The position numbers were made by a program, and so were the translations under genes. The notes below the pieces were generated by a model. That model was not told where the DNA came from. It saw only the letters and a program-made list of their open reading frames with translations, and did not search any database. A DNA stretch of 64,000 bases from 62-47 sp044463945 (GTDB lineage: Bacteria > Pseudomonadota > Alphaproteobacteria > Rhizobiales > Xanthobacteraceae), in the NCBI GenBank assembly GCA_044463945.1, contig JBIQLW010000002.1, forward strand, positions 124,001-188,000, read 5' to 3'. The stretch's first letter is position 1. Each line of letters opens with the position of its first letter. Shown here one piece after another: positions 8,497 through 18,101 of this stretch.

Positions 8497-9051
8497 ATGC
8501 GCAGCTTTGCCTCGTTGCCTCTGACCGTCTCCATTATCACCGTGGCGCTGTTCGCGGCGGCGCCGTTCGATGCCCGCGCCGCGACAGCCGGGCAGCCGCG
8601 CACAACCGTCTCCGACGCCGCCCCGCCCCTGCGACTGGCGCAAGGCAGCATGGGCGGCACGCTCGGCAACCGTGAGAAGTCGCTCTCGGGCTCGCGCGAC
8701 GCCGAGCCCGACCGCCCGGCGCGGCAGAGCCAACCGAAGGAAAGCCGTCGGCCGGCCCCTGCCCGACGCAACGCCGGCGGCGGTGGCGGCGGCAATTTCG
8801 ACGGCGCATGGACGGTGGTATCGGTCGGGTGCAGCGGCGCGGGCACCGGCACAGTGGTCGTATCGAGCGGCCGGCTCGTCGGCCAGGGCGTCAGTGGCTC
8901 GATCAGCCCGAACGGAACGATCCGCTCCGTCACCAACATCGGCAACGGGGTCAGGGCGATCGGCTCCGGTCGCGCCAGCGGACGGCGGGCCTCCGGCATC
9001 TACCGCCAGACCGACGGATGCACCGGCCGCTTCACGGCGGTGAAAAACTGA
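8497..9051 (+). CDS. Exported hypothetical protein with glycine-rich linker
   Basis: 184 residues from the ATG at 8497, 19 bases after the caspase-like gene. The N-terminus is a signal peptide (hydrophobic stretch ending PFDARAAT). A low-complexity Pro/Arg/Ser region follows, then a run of glycines, then a compact C-terminal domain (FDGAWTVVSVGCSGAGTGTVVVSSGRLVGQG). That domain has two cysteines and the Gly/Ser-rich strand pattern of small lipocalin-like or similar beta modules seen in Bradyrhizobium-type exported proteins. I do not recognise a named family with confidence. Co-orientation and close spacing suggest co-expression with the caspase-like protein. Confidence 0.7.
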   Translation: MRSFASLPLTVSIITVALFAAAPFDARAATAGQPRTTVSDAAPPLRLAQGSMGGTLGNREKSLSGSRDAEPDRPARQSQPKESRRPAPARRNAGGGGGGNFDGAWTVVSVGCSGAGTGTVVVSSGRLVGQGVSGSISPNGTIRSVTNIGNGVRAIGSGRASGRRASGIYRQTDGCTGRFTAVKN

Positions 9052-9057
9052 GCCTGC

Positions 9058-9720
9058 CTATCGTTCGAGCTGCTTCTGCAACTCGCGCACGAAGGCCGTG
9101 AGCCCCACCCGGCGCTCGCGCTTGAGGCGCTCGGCCTTGAGGATCGACTGCACCTCGGCGAACGCCTGCTCGATATCGTGATTGACGACGATGTAGTCGT
9201 ATTCGGCCCAGTGGCTCATCTCGTGCGCGGCGCGGCTCATGCGCCCGCGAATGACCTCGTCGGAATCCTGCGCACGAGTGTGCAACCGCTGTTCGAGATC
9301 CTGCGCCGACGGCGGCAGGATGAAGACGCTGACGACATCCTTGCCCGCCTTTTCGCGCAGTTGCTGGGTGCCCTGCCAGTCGATGTCGAACAGCACGTCC
9401 TGTCCGTCCGCCAGCGCCGCTTCGACCGGCGCACGCGGCGTGCCGTAGCCGTTGTCGAACACTGTCGCCCATTCCAGCAGTTCGCCGCCGCGCGCCATGT
9501 CGTGAAAGCGCGTGCGATCGACGAAGTAATAATCGTGACCCTCGCGCTCACCCGGCCGCATCGGCCGCGTGGTGACAGAGACCGACATCCGCAAGCCCTT
9601 GTCGCGCGCGATCAACAGCCGCGACAGGGTGGTCTTGCCAGCGCCCGACGGCGACGACAATACGAACATCAGTCCGCGCCGCTCGACGCTATCTGCCCCG
9701 TGATCGCCCGCACCGGCCAT
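9058..9720 (-). CDS. gmk: Guanylate kinase
   Basis: Phosphorylates GMP (and dGMP) to GDP using ATP. The protein is 220 residues. The P-loop lies at residues 22-30 (SSPSGAGKT). The GMP-binding stretch SVTTRPMRPGEREGHDYYFVDR is complete, with the downstream FDIDWQGTQQL and RLHTRAQDSDEVIRGRM arginine motif. The N-terminal extension of about 15 residues before LMFVLSSP is typical of alphaproteobacteria. It starts three bases after the yicC stop and ends the fabD-to-gmk run of minus-strand genes. It converges on the exported protein gene at 9051 with only six bases between. Confidence 0.96.
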   Translation of the reverse strand: MAGAGDHGADSVERRGLMFVLSSPSGAGKTTLSRLLIARDKGLRMSVSVTTRPMRPGEREGHDYYFVDRTRFHDMARGGELLEWATVFDNGYGTPRAPVEAALADGQDVLFDIDWQGTQQLREKAGKDVVSVFILPPSAQDLEQRLHTRAQDSDEVIRGRMSRAAHEMSHWAEYDYIVVNHDIEQAFAEVQSILKAERLKRERRVGLTAFVRELQKQLER

Positions 9721-9723
9721 TCG

Positions 9724-10611
9724 TCACTCCAGATTCTGCACCTGCTCGCGAAACTGCTCGACGACGTTTTTCATCTCCAGCCCAGTATTGGTCAATTCCA
9801 GATCGTTGGATTTCGAACAGCAGGTGTTGACCTCGCGGTTGAACTCCTGCGCCAGGAAATCGAGCCGGCGGCCGACCGGCCCGCCCTTGGCGAGTAGCGT
9901 GCGCGCCTGTGCCAGATGCGAGGCGATGCGATCGAGCTCCTCGCGGATGTCGGCCTTGGTCGCCATCATCAGCGCCTCCTGATTGAGGCGGTCGGAATCG
10001 AAGCGCTCGGAGGCGTCCAGCAGCACCGCGATCTGCTCAGCAAGACGCGCGCGGATCGCCTCGGGTTGGCGTCCCGGCGCCTTCTCGGCCTGCCCCGCGA
10101 GCCGCTCGATCTCGTCGAGCCGCTGATTGAGAATGTCACCGAGTGTTTTGCCTTCACGTTTGCGCATCTCGACCAGACTTTCGAGCGCCTGCTCGAACGC
10201 GAGGGCGACCGCGGCGCGCGCAGCCTTCTCCTCGGCCTCATCGGCCTCGGGCTCGGCGACCTCGATTACGCCCTTGATCGAGAGCAGTCCGTCGATGCTC
10301 GGCGCAACCGCATCGACCCGGCCGGCAAGCTGCCCCGCGATCCGCACCACCGCCGCCAGCACGTCCTCGTTGACGCGGATGCCGGATGCCGCGCTGGTCC
10401 GCTTGACGGTCAGGTTGGCGTAGACCGTGCCGCGCGACAGCAGTTCGGCCGCGCGCTTGCGCGCCGCTGCTTCGATATCGTCCCACCCCGGCGGCAGCCG
10501 CATCCGCAAGTCGAAGCCCTTGGCATTGACCGATTTCAATTCCCACTCGAACGCATAAGGTCCGCTGGTGCCGTGGCTTCGCGCAAAGCCGGTCATGCTC
10601 GACAGCGCCAT
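9724..10611 (-). CDS. yicC: YicC-family endoribonuclease-like protein
   Basis: 295 residues from the ATG at 10611; an open frame continues upstream, but the family always starts SMTGFARS as here. The N-terminal YicC domain (SSMTGFARSHGTSGPYAFEWELKSVNAKGFDLRMRLP) and the C-terminal DUF1732 domain (FDSDRLNQEALMMATKADIREELDRI ... RRLDFLAQEFNREVNTCCSKSND) are both complete. E. coli YicC has been reported to be a stress-linked endoribonuclease. It lies directly upstream of gmk, the most widespread arrangement for this family, with a three-base gap. Confidence 0.93.
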   Translation of the reverse strand: MALSSMTGFARSHGTSGPYAFEWELKSVNAKGFDLRMRLPPGWDDIEAAARKRAAELLSRGTVYANLTVKRTSAASGIRVNEDVLAAVVRIAGQLAGRVDAVAPSIDGLLSIKGVIEVAEPEADEAEEKAARAAVALAFEQALESLVEMRKREGKTLGDILNQRLDEIERLAGQAEKAPGRQPEAIRARLAEQIAVLLDASERFDSDRLNQEALMMATKADIREELDRIASHLAQARTLLAKGGPVGRRLDFLAQEFNREVNTCCSKSNDLELTNTGLEMKNVVEQFREQVQNLE

Positions 10612-10741
10612 CGCGTGACTTTCTCCAATCTGACAATGAGGATTCCCGACAGGCGGCGGGCGCACTATAGCGCCTCAGCGCCGGCTGAATACCGGGTCGG
10701 GCAAAGAAAAGCGGCGTTGCAAGCCGGGGATAAGCGCAGCT

Positions 10742-12001
10742 CTATCGCTTTTCGGAGCGCGCCGGGCGGCGGGACGACTTCTGCGATCCCTTGCCTTTTG
10801 CGGCAGCGGGCGGCGACGCAGGCTGAGACTGCGGCTCCGGCTCAGCCTGCGCCGGCTCACCGCCGGCATCGGGCACGGACGAGCCGGTCGATGGTTCTTC
10901 CGGCTCGACGGTGTCGTTCTGAATCTGTTTCTCGTGCGCGCGCAGCCGCGCCACGTTCTTCTGGTGCTGATCGTAGGTTTCGGTGAAAGTGTGCCCGCCC
11001 GTACCATCGGCGACGAAGAACAGATCGCGCGTGCGGGCCGGATTGGCGGTGGCTTCCAGCGAGGCGCGGCCGGGATTGGCGATCGGCCCCGGCGGCAGGC
11101 CGTCGATCACATAGGTGTTGTAAGGCGAGGGCTGCTGGATTTCGCTGCGCTTGATCGGGCGGCCGAGCGTTCCCTTGCCGCCGACGAGGCCGTAGATGAT
11201 GGTCGGGTCGGACTGCAGCTTCATCTTCTTCTGCAACCGGTTGACGAACACCGCGGCAACCCGGCTGCGCTCGTCCGGCTTGCCGGTTTCCTTCTCGACG
11301 ATCGAGGCCAGTGTGACCAGTTGCTCCGGTGACTTCAGCGGGATGTCGCGATTGCGGCGCTCCCACACGTCGGCGAGCACGCGGCGCTGCGCCTGCTGCA
11401 TCCGGGCGATCACCTGGTCGCGTGACGCACCGCGGGGAAACTTGTAGGTTTCCGGCAGCAGCGAACCCTCGGGCGGTATCGCGTGAACAGCGCCGGAGAA
11501 GATGTCGTTCTCGGTGATCCGCGCCACGATCTGCTCCGAGGTCAGGCCCTCGGGAATGGTGACGGAATGCTGCACCACCTTGCCCTCGACCATGGTGCCG
11601 ATGACGTCGCGAAGGCTGGCGTTTTTGGTGAACAGATATTCGCCGGGCTTGAGATCGGAGCGCGCCTTCAGCGCGAACACGCCGCCAATGAACGCCCAGC
11701 GGTTGCTGTCGATCACACCTTCGCGTTGCAGGATGTCGGCGATGTCCGACATGCCGGAGCGCTGCGGAACATTGACGATCTTGTCCTGCTCAAGCGGCCC
11801 GGGAGCCTCGATCTTCTGTTTGCCGTAAATATACAGCCCGCCGCCGCCGATCATCGCCAGCAGCAGCAGCGTTATGATTGCATTGCCGACCACGACGAAC
11901 GGATTGCGGGCGCGATCCGAGCGCTTGGGCGGAGGCGGCACCTGCTCCGGCTCCAGCGCGGCGCGGGGACTCCGGGGTGAAATGGGTGATCTCTCACTCA
12001 T
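10742..12001 (-). CDS. mltG: Endolytic murein transglycosylase MltG
   Basis: Inner-membrane lytic transglycosylase that cuts nascent glycan strands and sets their length. The protein is 419 residues. A cytoplasmic Pro-rich head precedes one transmembrane helix (about residues 36-58), then a LysM-like stretch (IVNVPQRSGMSDIADILQREGV) and the YceG catalytic domain. The catalytic glutamate is in LASIVEKETG (Glu236), and the substrate-groove motif LQSDPTIIYG and the SPYNTYVIDGLPPGPIANPG box are intact. The last ~60 residues are a Pro/Ala/Glu-rich, then basic, tail not found in E. coli MltG. It follows fabF in the usual Rhizobiales order. Confidence 0.95.
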   Translation of the reverse strand: MSERSPISPRSPRAALEPEQVPPPPKRSDRARNPFVVVGNAIITLLLLAMIGGGGLYIYGKQKIEAPGPLEQDKIVNVPQRSGMSDIADILQREGVIDSNRWAFIGGVFALKARSDLKPGEYLFTKNASLRDVIGTMVEGKVVQHSVTIPEGLTSEQIVARITENDIFSGAVHAIPPEGSLLPETYKFPRGASRDQVIARMQQAQRRVLADVWERRNRDIPLKSPEQLVTLASIVEKETGKPDERSRVAAVFVNRLQKKMKLQSDPTIIYGLVGGKGTLGRPIKRSEIQQPSPYNTYVIDGLPPGPIANPGRASLEATANPARTRDLFFVADGTGGHTFTETYDQHQKNVARLRAHEKQIQNDTVEPEEPSTGSSVPDAGGEPAQAEPEPQSQPASPPAAAKGKGSQKSSRRPARSEKR

Positions 12002-12284
12002 GCAAACTGGTATCCCGTCGGCTCGATCATGACGTCATGCCGCGATCGGCATTGGACCACATTGCCGGACAGCGCGAAGCGGTCTTCAGGCGATATCGCG
12101 GCCGGTGATTTGTCATCGCTCCGCACAATGCTCATCCTGTTTCCGGGGTCGCGCGGCTTCCGGTGACGCGGCAAGACAAACGCATCTGCGCCGCGCGCCG
12201 TCACCTCAACCGCACTGTGCAAACGGCGGACAGGATGTCCGGTCGAATACGGCGAAACGGAGGAACACGCTGCCCGAAGGCCGA

Positions 12285-13550
<1,266 letters not shown>

Positions 13551-13648
13551 CTTCCGCACTCCAACCAATCGATACAATGCAACAGCAAGAAGCCGGTGGA
13601 TCGCATGATCACGACCCGTCCGGCTTCATCGGCACCCCGCGACTAACG

Positions 13649-13888
13649 TCAGCTTTTCGCGTTCTTTTCGAGGAACTTGGTGGCGTCGCCGACGGTGAGG
13701 ATGGTTTCCGCTGCGTCGTCGGGGATTTCGCAGCCGAACTCCTCCTCGAACGCCATCACCAATTCAACGGTGTCCAGACTGTCAGCGCCGAGATCATCAA
13801 TGAAGCTCGCGTTGTCGACCACCTTTTCGGGCTCGACACCGAGGTGCTCCACCACGATCTTCTTAACCCGCTCGCCAATCTCGCTCAT
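13649..13888 (-). CDS. acpP: Acyl carrier protein
   Basis: 79-residue acidic helical protein carrying growing acyl chains as thioesters. Ser37 in the DSLD motif (IDDLGADSLDTVELVMAFEEEF) is the 4'-phosphopantetheine site. The sequence is close to the alphaproteobacterial consensus across its whole length. It sits between fabG and fabF, and short spacers on both sides suggest its own, strong expression within the fatty-acid block. Confidence 0.98.
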   Translation of the reverse strand: MSEIGERVKKIVVEHLGVEPEKVVDNASFIDDLGADSLDTVELVMAFEEEFGCEIPDDAAETILTVGDATKFLEKNAKS

Positions 13889-14171
13889 CGTTCAACCTCG
13901 TGCTTGTTCAATTGGACCCGACCGCATGGCGATACGAGCCGTCGTGGTGCCTAACTCGTTAGATCCCGTCGTCGCCGCGCTCTGCGGCTCTTGTCCCCGC
14001 CGCAACCCAAGAACCGGCGCTCAAGGACCCGGCGAACGACGTCGGGCCCGGCAACGCCAATATACATGGTTTCGAAATCGTGCAATGGCTTCTTTACCCA
14101 CCCGGACGGGGTCCGGTTACCATACTTCCCAACCCTTGACTATACGGCGCCGGACGCGGCCGGCGGCAGCG

Positions 14172-14909
14172 TCAGATCATCGCCATTCCGCCATTGACGT
14201 GAATGGTTTGGCCGGTGACATAGGCGGCTTCATTGGAGGCGAGATAGACCGCCGCCGCCGCGATGTCGTCTGGCGATCCCAATCGGCCCGCTGGAACCTT
14301 AGTGAGAATCGCCTCGCGCTGCTTGTCGTTGAGCGCGTCCGTCATCGGCGTGGCGATGAAACCCGGCGCGATGCAGTTGGCGGTCACGTTGCGCCTGGCA
14401 TATTCCGCGCCCAGCGTCTTCATCATTCCGATCAGCCCGGCCTTCGAGGCGGTATAGTTGCCCTGTCCCGGATTGCCGGTGACGCCGACCACCGACGTGA
14501 TCGCGATGATGCGGCCGAAGCGCTTGCGCATCATCAGCTTGGTCGCCGCCCGCGCCAGCCGGAATGTCGCGGTCAGGTTGATCCTGATGACATCGTCCCA
14601 ATCCTCGTCGCGCAACTGCACGAACAGGTTGTCGCGCGTGATGCCGGCGTTGCAGATCAGGATATCGACCTGCCCCATGGCCTTCTCCGCGGCAGGGACC
14701 AGCGCCTCGACCTCGGCGCTGTCGGACAGATTGCACGGCAGCACATGAGCGCGCTCGCCAAGCTCGCCGGCGAGTTTATCAAGCTGCTCGCGGCGCGTCC
14801 CGGACACCGCAACCGTCGCGCCCTGCGCGTGCAGCGCTCTTGCGATGGCGCCGCCGATGCCGCCGCTCGCCCCGGTGACGAGCGCGGTCCTGCCAGTCAG
14901 ATCGAACAT
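14172..14909 (-). CDS. fabG: 3-oxoacyl-[acyl-carrier-protein] reductase FabG
   Basis: NADPH-dependent reductase of the first reducing step of fatty-acid elongation. The protein is 245 residues from the ATG at 14909. The Rossmann motif TGASGGIGGAIA, the NAG motif (ICNAGITRDN) and the catalytic Ser139/Tyr152/Lys156 set (ITSVVGV ... NYTASKAG) are intact. The C-terminal AYVTGQTIHVNGGMAM is the standard ending. The genomic position, directly after fabD and before acpP, makes this the housekeeping FabG rather than one of the many paralogous SDRs (another SDR lies at 28947-29702). Confidence 0.96.
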   Translation of the reverse strand: MFDLTGRTALVTGASGGIGGAIARALHAQGATVAVSGTRREQLDKLAGELGERAHVLPCNLSDSAEVEALVPAAEKAMGQVDILICNAGITRDNLFVQLRDEDWDDVIRINLTATFRLARAATKLMMRKRFGRIIAITSVVGVTGNPGQGNYTASKAGLIGMMKTLGAEYARRNVTANCIAPGFIATPMTDALNDKQREAILTKVPAGRLGSPDDIAAAAVYLASNEAAYVTGQTIHVNGGMAMI

Positions 14910-14943
14910 CCGCTTCTCCTTAGTACCGCCTGTGCGGTGGGTT

Positions 14944-15903
14944 TCATGCGCCGCGCGCGGCAGCCAGAGCATCCTTTGCCGCAGCGATATCGTTGGGGCC
15001 GCCGACGGCGACGCCGACCGCGCCGGCGGCGATGCGCTTGACCAGCCCGCTCAGCACCTTGCCGGCGCCGATCTCAAGAAAATGCGTCACGCCCTGTCCC
15101 GCCATCCAGGCGACGGATTCGCGCCAGCGCACGGTGCCGGTGACCTGCTCGACGAGCCGTTTGCGAATCTCCTCCGGATCGGAGATCGGCGCAGCCAGTA
15201 CGTTCGACACCAGCGGCACCGCCGGACGATTCACCGTCACGCCGGCGAGCGCCTTTGCCATGACATCCGCCGCCGGCTGCATCAGGCGGCAATGGAAGGG
15301 CGCGGACACCGGCAGCAGCATTGCGCGCTTGGCGCCCTTCTCCTTGGCGATCTCGGTCGCGCGCTCGACCGCCGCCTTGGCGCCGGAGACCACCACCTGA
15401 CCGCCGCCGTTGTCGTTGGCGGCCTGGCAGACCTCGCCTTGGGCGGCTTCCTCGGCCACCGCGACGGCGGCGTCGTAATCGAGCCCGAGCAGGGCCGCCA
15501 TGGCGCCGACGCCGACCGGAACCGCCTTCTGCATCGCGAGGCCACGGGTCCGCAGCAACCGGGCGGTGTCGGTGATCGACAGGCTGCCGGCGGCCGCCAG
15601 CGCCGAATACTCGCCGAGCGAATGGCCGGCCACGAATGCCGCATCACGGGCGACCGACACCCCGGCCTCGGCCTCCAGCACCCGCAGCGTCGCCAGCGAC
15701 ACCGCCATCAGCGCCGGCTGGGCGTTTTCCGTCAACTGCAAGGTGTCGGCCGGACCGTCCCAAATGGTGGCGCTGAGTTTTTCACCGAGCGCGGCATCGA
15801 CCTCCTCGAACACCGCGCGCGCCGCCGGAAAGGCGTCGGCCAGCGCCTTGCCCATGCCGACCGTCTGGGATCCCTGCCCGGGAAAGGTGAATGCCGCCGT
15901 CAT
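14944..15903 (-). CDS. fabD: Malonyl-CoA:ACP transacylase FabD
   Basis: Transfers malonyl from CoA to ACP, feeding fatty-acid synthesis. The protein is 319 residues from the ATG at 15903 (MTAAFTFPGQGSQTVGMGK). The nucleophile Ser95 lies in GHSLGEYS and the partner histidine in SAPFHCRLM. Arg and Gln of the oxyanion/malonate pocket are in the expected places (TRGLAMQ). It is the first gene of the minus-strand fatty-acid block and diverges from rpsF across a 361-base intergenic region, so its promoter must lie there. Confidence 0.96.
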   Translation of the reverse strand: MTAAFTFPGQGSQTVGMGKALADAFPAARAVFEEVDAALGEKLSATIWDGPADTLQLTENAQPALMAVSLATLRVLEAEAGVSVARDAAFVAGHSLGEYSALAAAGSLSITDTARLLRTRGLAMQKAVPVGVGAMAALLGLDYDAAVAVAEEAAQGEVCQAANDNGGGQVVVSGAKAAVERATEIAKEKGAKRAMLLPVSAPFHCRLMQPAADVMAKALAGVTVNRPAVPLVSNVLAAPISDPEEIRKRLVEQVTGTVRWRESVAWMAGQGVTHFLEIGAGKVLSGLVKRIAAGAVGVAVGGPNDIAAAKDALAAARGA

Positions 15904-16048
15904 TTGCGCCCCTGGAAAAACCGTCAAATCAGGCCGAAAGACACCGCCGCCGGGCTCGATGTCAAGCCGCCGGCCCACCCCGTGGGGCCGATCCCGTCCA
16001 CGCCACGCACGATTTGCACGGCTTTTCCTGAGGCGGCGGCCTCCAGCC

Positions 16049-16076
16049 TTGCAAAGTCTCGCGAAATCCGTATAAG
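16049..16076 (+). promoter_or_regulatory. Candidate housekeeping promoter of the rpsF operon
   Basis: TTGCAA at 16049-16054 and TATAAG at 16071-16076 with a 16-base spacer. Transcription from here would give a leader of roughly 180 bases, in keeping with an autoregulated ribosomal-protein message. No experimental support is available. Confidence 0.45.
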
Positions 16077-16200
16077 GCGCGCTATCCGTGGGTCCCGGCC
16101 GGGAGCTGAACGGACGGTCTCAGCATCTTCGCATGTCCGATATTGATGAGACAGGGCCGATCGGCCCGTCGTCCCGTGCTTCCGCCTTCTGAGCATTCGA

Positions 16201-16260
16201 GTCCTTTCCGAAAGGGTTCGAGGGGCTTGCCGCCGGGAACCGCGCCAACTTGGAAAGGAC
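16201..16260 (+). promoter_or_regulatory. rpsF leader hairpin over the ribosome-binding site
   Basis: GTCCTTTCC at 16201-16209 is perfectly complementary to GGAAAGGAC at 16252-16260, which contains the rpsF Shine-Dalgarno AAGGA and ends four bases before the ATG. The same upstream strand can instead pair locally (CCTTT 16203-16207 with AAAGG 16211-16215). The two folds exclude each other. S6:S18-mediated autoregulation through a leader RNA is known for this operon in other bacteria; whether this is that element is inference. Confidence 0.5.
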
Positions 16261-16264
16261 AGCC

Positions 16265-16711
16265 ATGCCTCTTTACGAGCATGTTTTTCTGGCGCGTCAG
16301 GACGCCAGCGCCCAGCAGGTCGAGGAACTGACCGCCCAGATCACCGGCGTGATCACCAGCCTCGGCGGCAAGGTCACCAAGACCGAGAACTGGGGCGTAC
16401 GTTCCCTCACCTATCGCATGAACAAGAACCGCAAGGCTCATTTCGTGCTGCTGAACATCGACGGTCCCGCCGCCGTGGTCGCGGAGATCGAGCGTCAGGA
16501 GCGCATCAACGAAGACATTATCCGCTATCTGACCGTGCGGGTCGAGGAGCACGAGGACGGCCCCTCGGCGATGATGCGCAAGGCCGATCGCGACCGCGAG
16601 CGCGATGATCGCGGCGGCTTCCGCGGCGATCGCGATGGCTTCCGTGGCGACCGCGGCCCGCGCCGTGGACGCGATGACGCCGATGCGTCGGCAACCGCTT
16701 CTCAGGAGTAA
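16265..16711 (+). CDS. rpsF: 30S ribosomal protein S6
   Basis: Small-subunit protein that binds 16S rRNA as a heterodimer with S18. The protein is 148 residues from the ATG at 16265 (MPLYEHVFLARQDAS). The ferredoxin-like core ends near residue 100 (YLTVRVEEHEDGPS). The rest is an Arg/Asp/Gly-rich repetitive tail (DRDGFRGDRGPRRGRDD) typical of Rhizobiales S6, longer than in E. coli. It is followed five bases later by rpsR, its partner. Confidence 0.97.
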   Translation: MPLYEHVFLARQDASAQQVEELTAQITGVITSLGGKVTKTENWGVRSLTYRMNKNRKAHFVLLNIDGPAAVVAEIERQERINEDIIRYLTVRVEEHEDGPSAMMRKADRDRERDDRGGFRGDRDGFRGDRGPRRGRDDADASATASQE

Positions 16712-16716
16712 CCGCC

Positions 16717-16956
16717 ATGGCTGATGCAGGCGCTCGCCGTCCGTTCTTCCGTCGTCGCAAGACCTGCCCGTTCACGGGCGCGAACGCACCGAAGATCGAC
16801 TACAAGGATTCCAAGCTGCTGATGCGTTACGTCTCCGAGCGCGGCAAGATCGTGCCGAGCCGCATCACCGCGGTATCCGCCAAGAAGCAGCGTGAACTGG
16901 CCCGCGCCATCAAGCGCGCCCGCTTCCTGGGTCTGTTGCCTTACGTGATCCGCTGA
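16717..16956 (+). CDS. rpsR: 30S ribosomal protein S18
   Basis: 79-residue basic protein: an N-terminal RRPFFRRRKTCPFTG segment, then the conserved IDYKDSKLLMRYVSERGKIVPSRITAVSAKKQRELARAIKRAR core and the LGLLPYV ending. It pairs with S6 on the platform of the 30S subunit. Only five bases separate it from rpsF, consistent with stoichiometric expression. Confidence 0.98.
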   Translation: MADAGARRPFFRRRKTCPFTGANAPKIDYKDSKLLMRYVSERGKIVPSRITAVSAKKQRELARAIKRARFLGLLPYVIR

Positions 16957-16965
16957 ACCACTGCT

Positions 16966-16995
16966 GCCGGCCATGGCGTTCGCGTCGTGGCCGGC
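16966..16995 (+). terminator. Hairpin after rpsR, possible attenuator
   Basis: Ten-base stem GCCGGCCATG (16966-16975) with CGTGGCCGGC (16986-16995), one G-U pair, no clear T-run. It may reduce read-through into the DUF2232 gene and rplI rather than stop it. Confidence 0.4.
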
Positions 16996-17093
16996 CGGCA
17001 TTTCGCACCATTCTTCATAAGGCTTCCGGACCGCCGGTTGCCGAGAGTTGAGGTCACAGGGCCTCTAACCGCTCGAAGGGGGCGGGACAGCCA

Positions 17094-18065
17094 ATGATGA
17101 TGAACCTTCTCGTCGCGATTGCGGCCGGCTGCGCGTCGGCCCTGATGTTCGCCTCGATCAGTTCGGGCGCTCTCATCGCGCTGGTGCTGTTCTATCTGGC
17201 ACCGTTGCCGCTGATGCTCGCCGCGATCGGCTGGGGGCCGATCAGCGCGGCGCTGGGCGGCGTCGCCGCCGGCCTTGCGCTCGGTCTGATTTTCGGCCTG
17301 CCCTATCTGGTCGCGTTTCTGCTGGCGATCGCGCTGCCGGCGTGGTGGCTCGGCCACCTCGTCCTGCTCGGCCGATCCGTACCGGTGCCCGCCGCCACCA
17401 ACGGCGCGACAGCACCTGAAACGGTCGAATGGTATCCGGTCGGACGCATCCTGTTGTGGATCGCCGGCTTCGCCACGCTCACCACCACCGGCGCGCTCCT
17501 GACGCTTGGCACCGACAGCGACGCCATCACCGCCGGCCTCCGCCACGGCCTCGGCCGCATCATGCAGACGTCGCCGGGGGGGCCTGACACCACGCAAGTG
17601 ATCGACGCGCTCGCCACCGTCGCGCCGGCGGCGGCGGCGATCATCACCACGATGACGCTGACGCTGAACCTGTGGCTCGCGGCCTACGTCGCCTCGGCCT
17701 CGGGACGCCTGAGCCGGCCGTGGCCGATGCTGCGCGACATCGCGATGCCGCCCATGACGCTGGTCGTGCTCTCGGTCGTGCTGGCGCTGTGCTTTACCGC
17801 CGGCATGGTGGCGCTGGTCGCGCAGATCGCGGCCGCCGCGCTCCTGCTCGGCTATGCGCTGACCGGCTTCGCCGTGCTTCACACCGTTACGCTCCACATG
17901 AAAAGCCGCGGCCTCCTCCTCAGCATGGCCTATGCGCTGGTGCTGGTATTCGGCTGGCCGGCGATCGTCATGGTCGTCCTCGGCCTCGCCGACGCCTTTT
18001 TCGGCATCCGCCAGCGTTACGTGCAGCGCCGGCCGCCGATGCCCCCGCCTCTGCCTAACCCCTGA
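17094..18065 (+). CDS. DUF2232 multi-pass membrane protein
   Basis: 323-residue hydrophobic protein with about eight predicted membrane helices, starting at the ATG at 17094 (MMNLLVAIAAGCASALMF). It matches the YybS/DUF2232-type membrane proteins regularly found between rpsR and rplI in alphaproteobacteria. No catalytic motif is visible and the molecular role is unknown. The family shows a general resemblance to small-molecule (ECF S-component-like) transporters, which is only a guess here. It is 37 bases upstream of rplI and probably co-transcribed. Confidence 0.8.
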   Translation: MMMNLLVAIAAGCASALMFASISSGALIALVLFYLAPLPLMLAAIGWGPISAALGGVAAGLALGLIFGLPYLVAFLLAIALPAWWLGHLVLLGRSVPVPAATNGATAPETVEWYPVGRILLWIAGFATLTTTGALLTLGTDSDAITAGLRHGLGRIMQTSPGGPDTTQVIDALATVAPAAAAIITTMTLTLNLWLAAYVASASGRLSRPWPMLRDIAMPPMTLVVLSVVLALCFTAGMVALVAQIAAAALLLGYALTGFAVLHTVTLHMKSRGLLLSMAYALVLVFGWPAIVMVVLGLADAFFGIRQRYVQRRPPMPPPLPNP

Positions 18066-18101
18066 CAACCGACATCAACCCGATCAGACAGGAGAACCAC
18101 C

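Larger units (their letters stand above)
15904..16264. other. Divergent intergenic region between fabD and rpsF
   Basis: 361 bases with no gene I can support. It must hold the fabD promoter on the minus strand. On the plus strand it holds a candidate promoter (16049-16076) and a long rpsF leader with a hairpin system at 16201-16260, listed separately. Confidence 0.6.

Noticed and set aside
13889..14171. Promoter or tRNA in the acpP-fabG spacer
   Set aside because: A TTGCAC/TATATT pair can be drawn on the minus strand, but the spacer is only 15 bases. No cloverleaf or other RNA pattern is visible.
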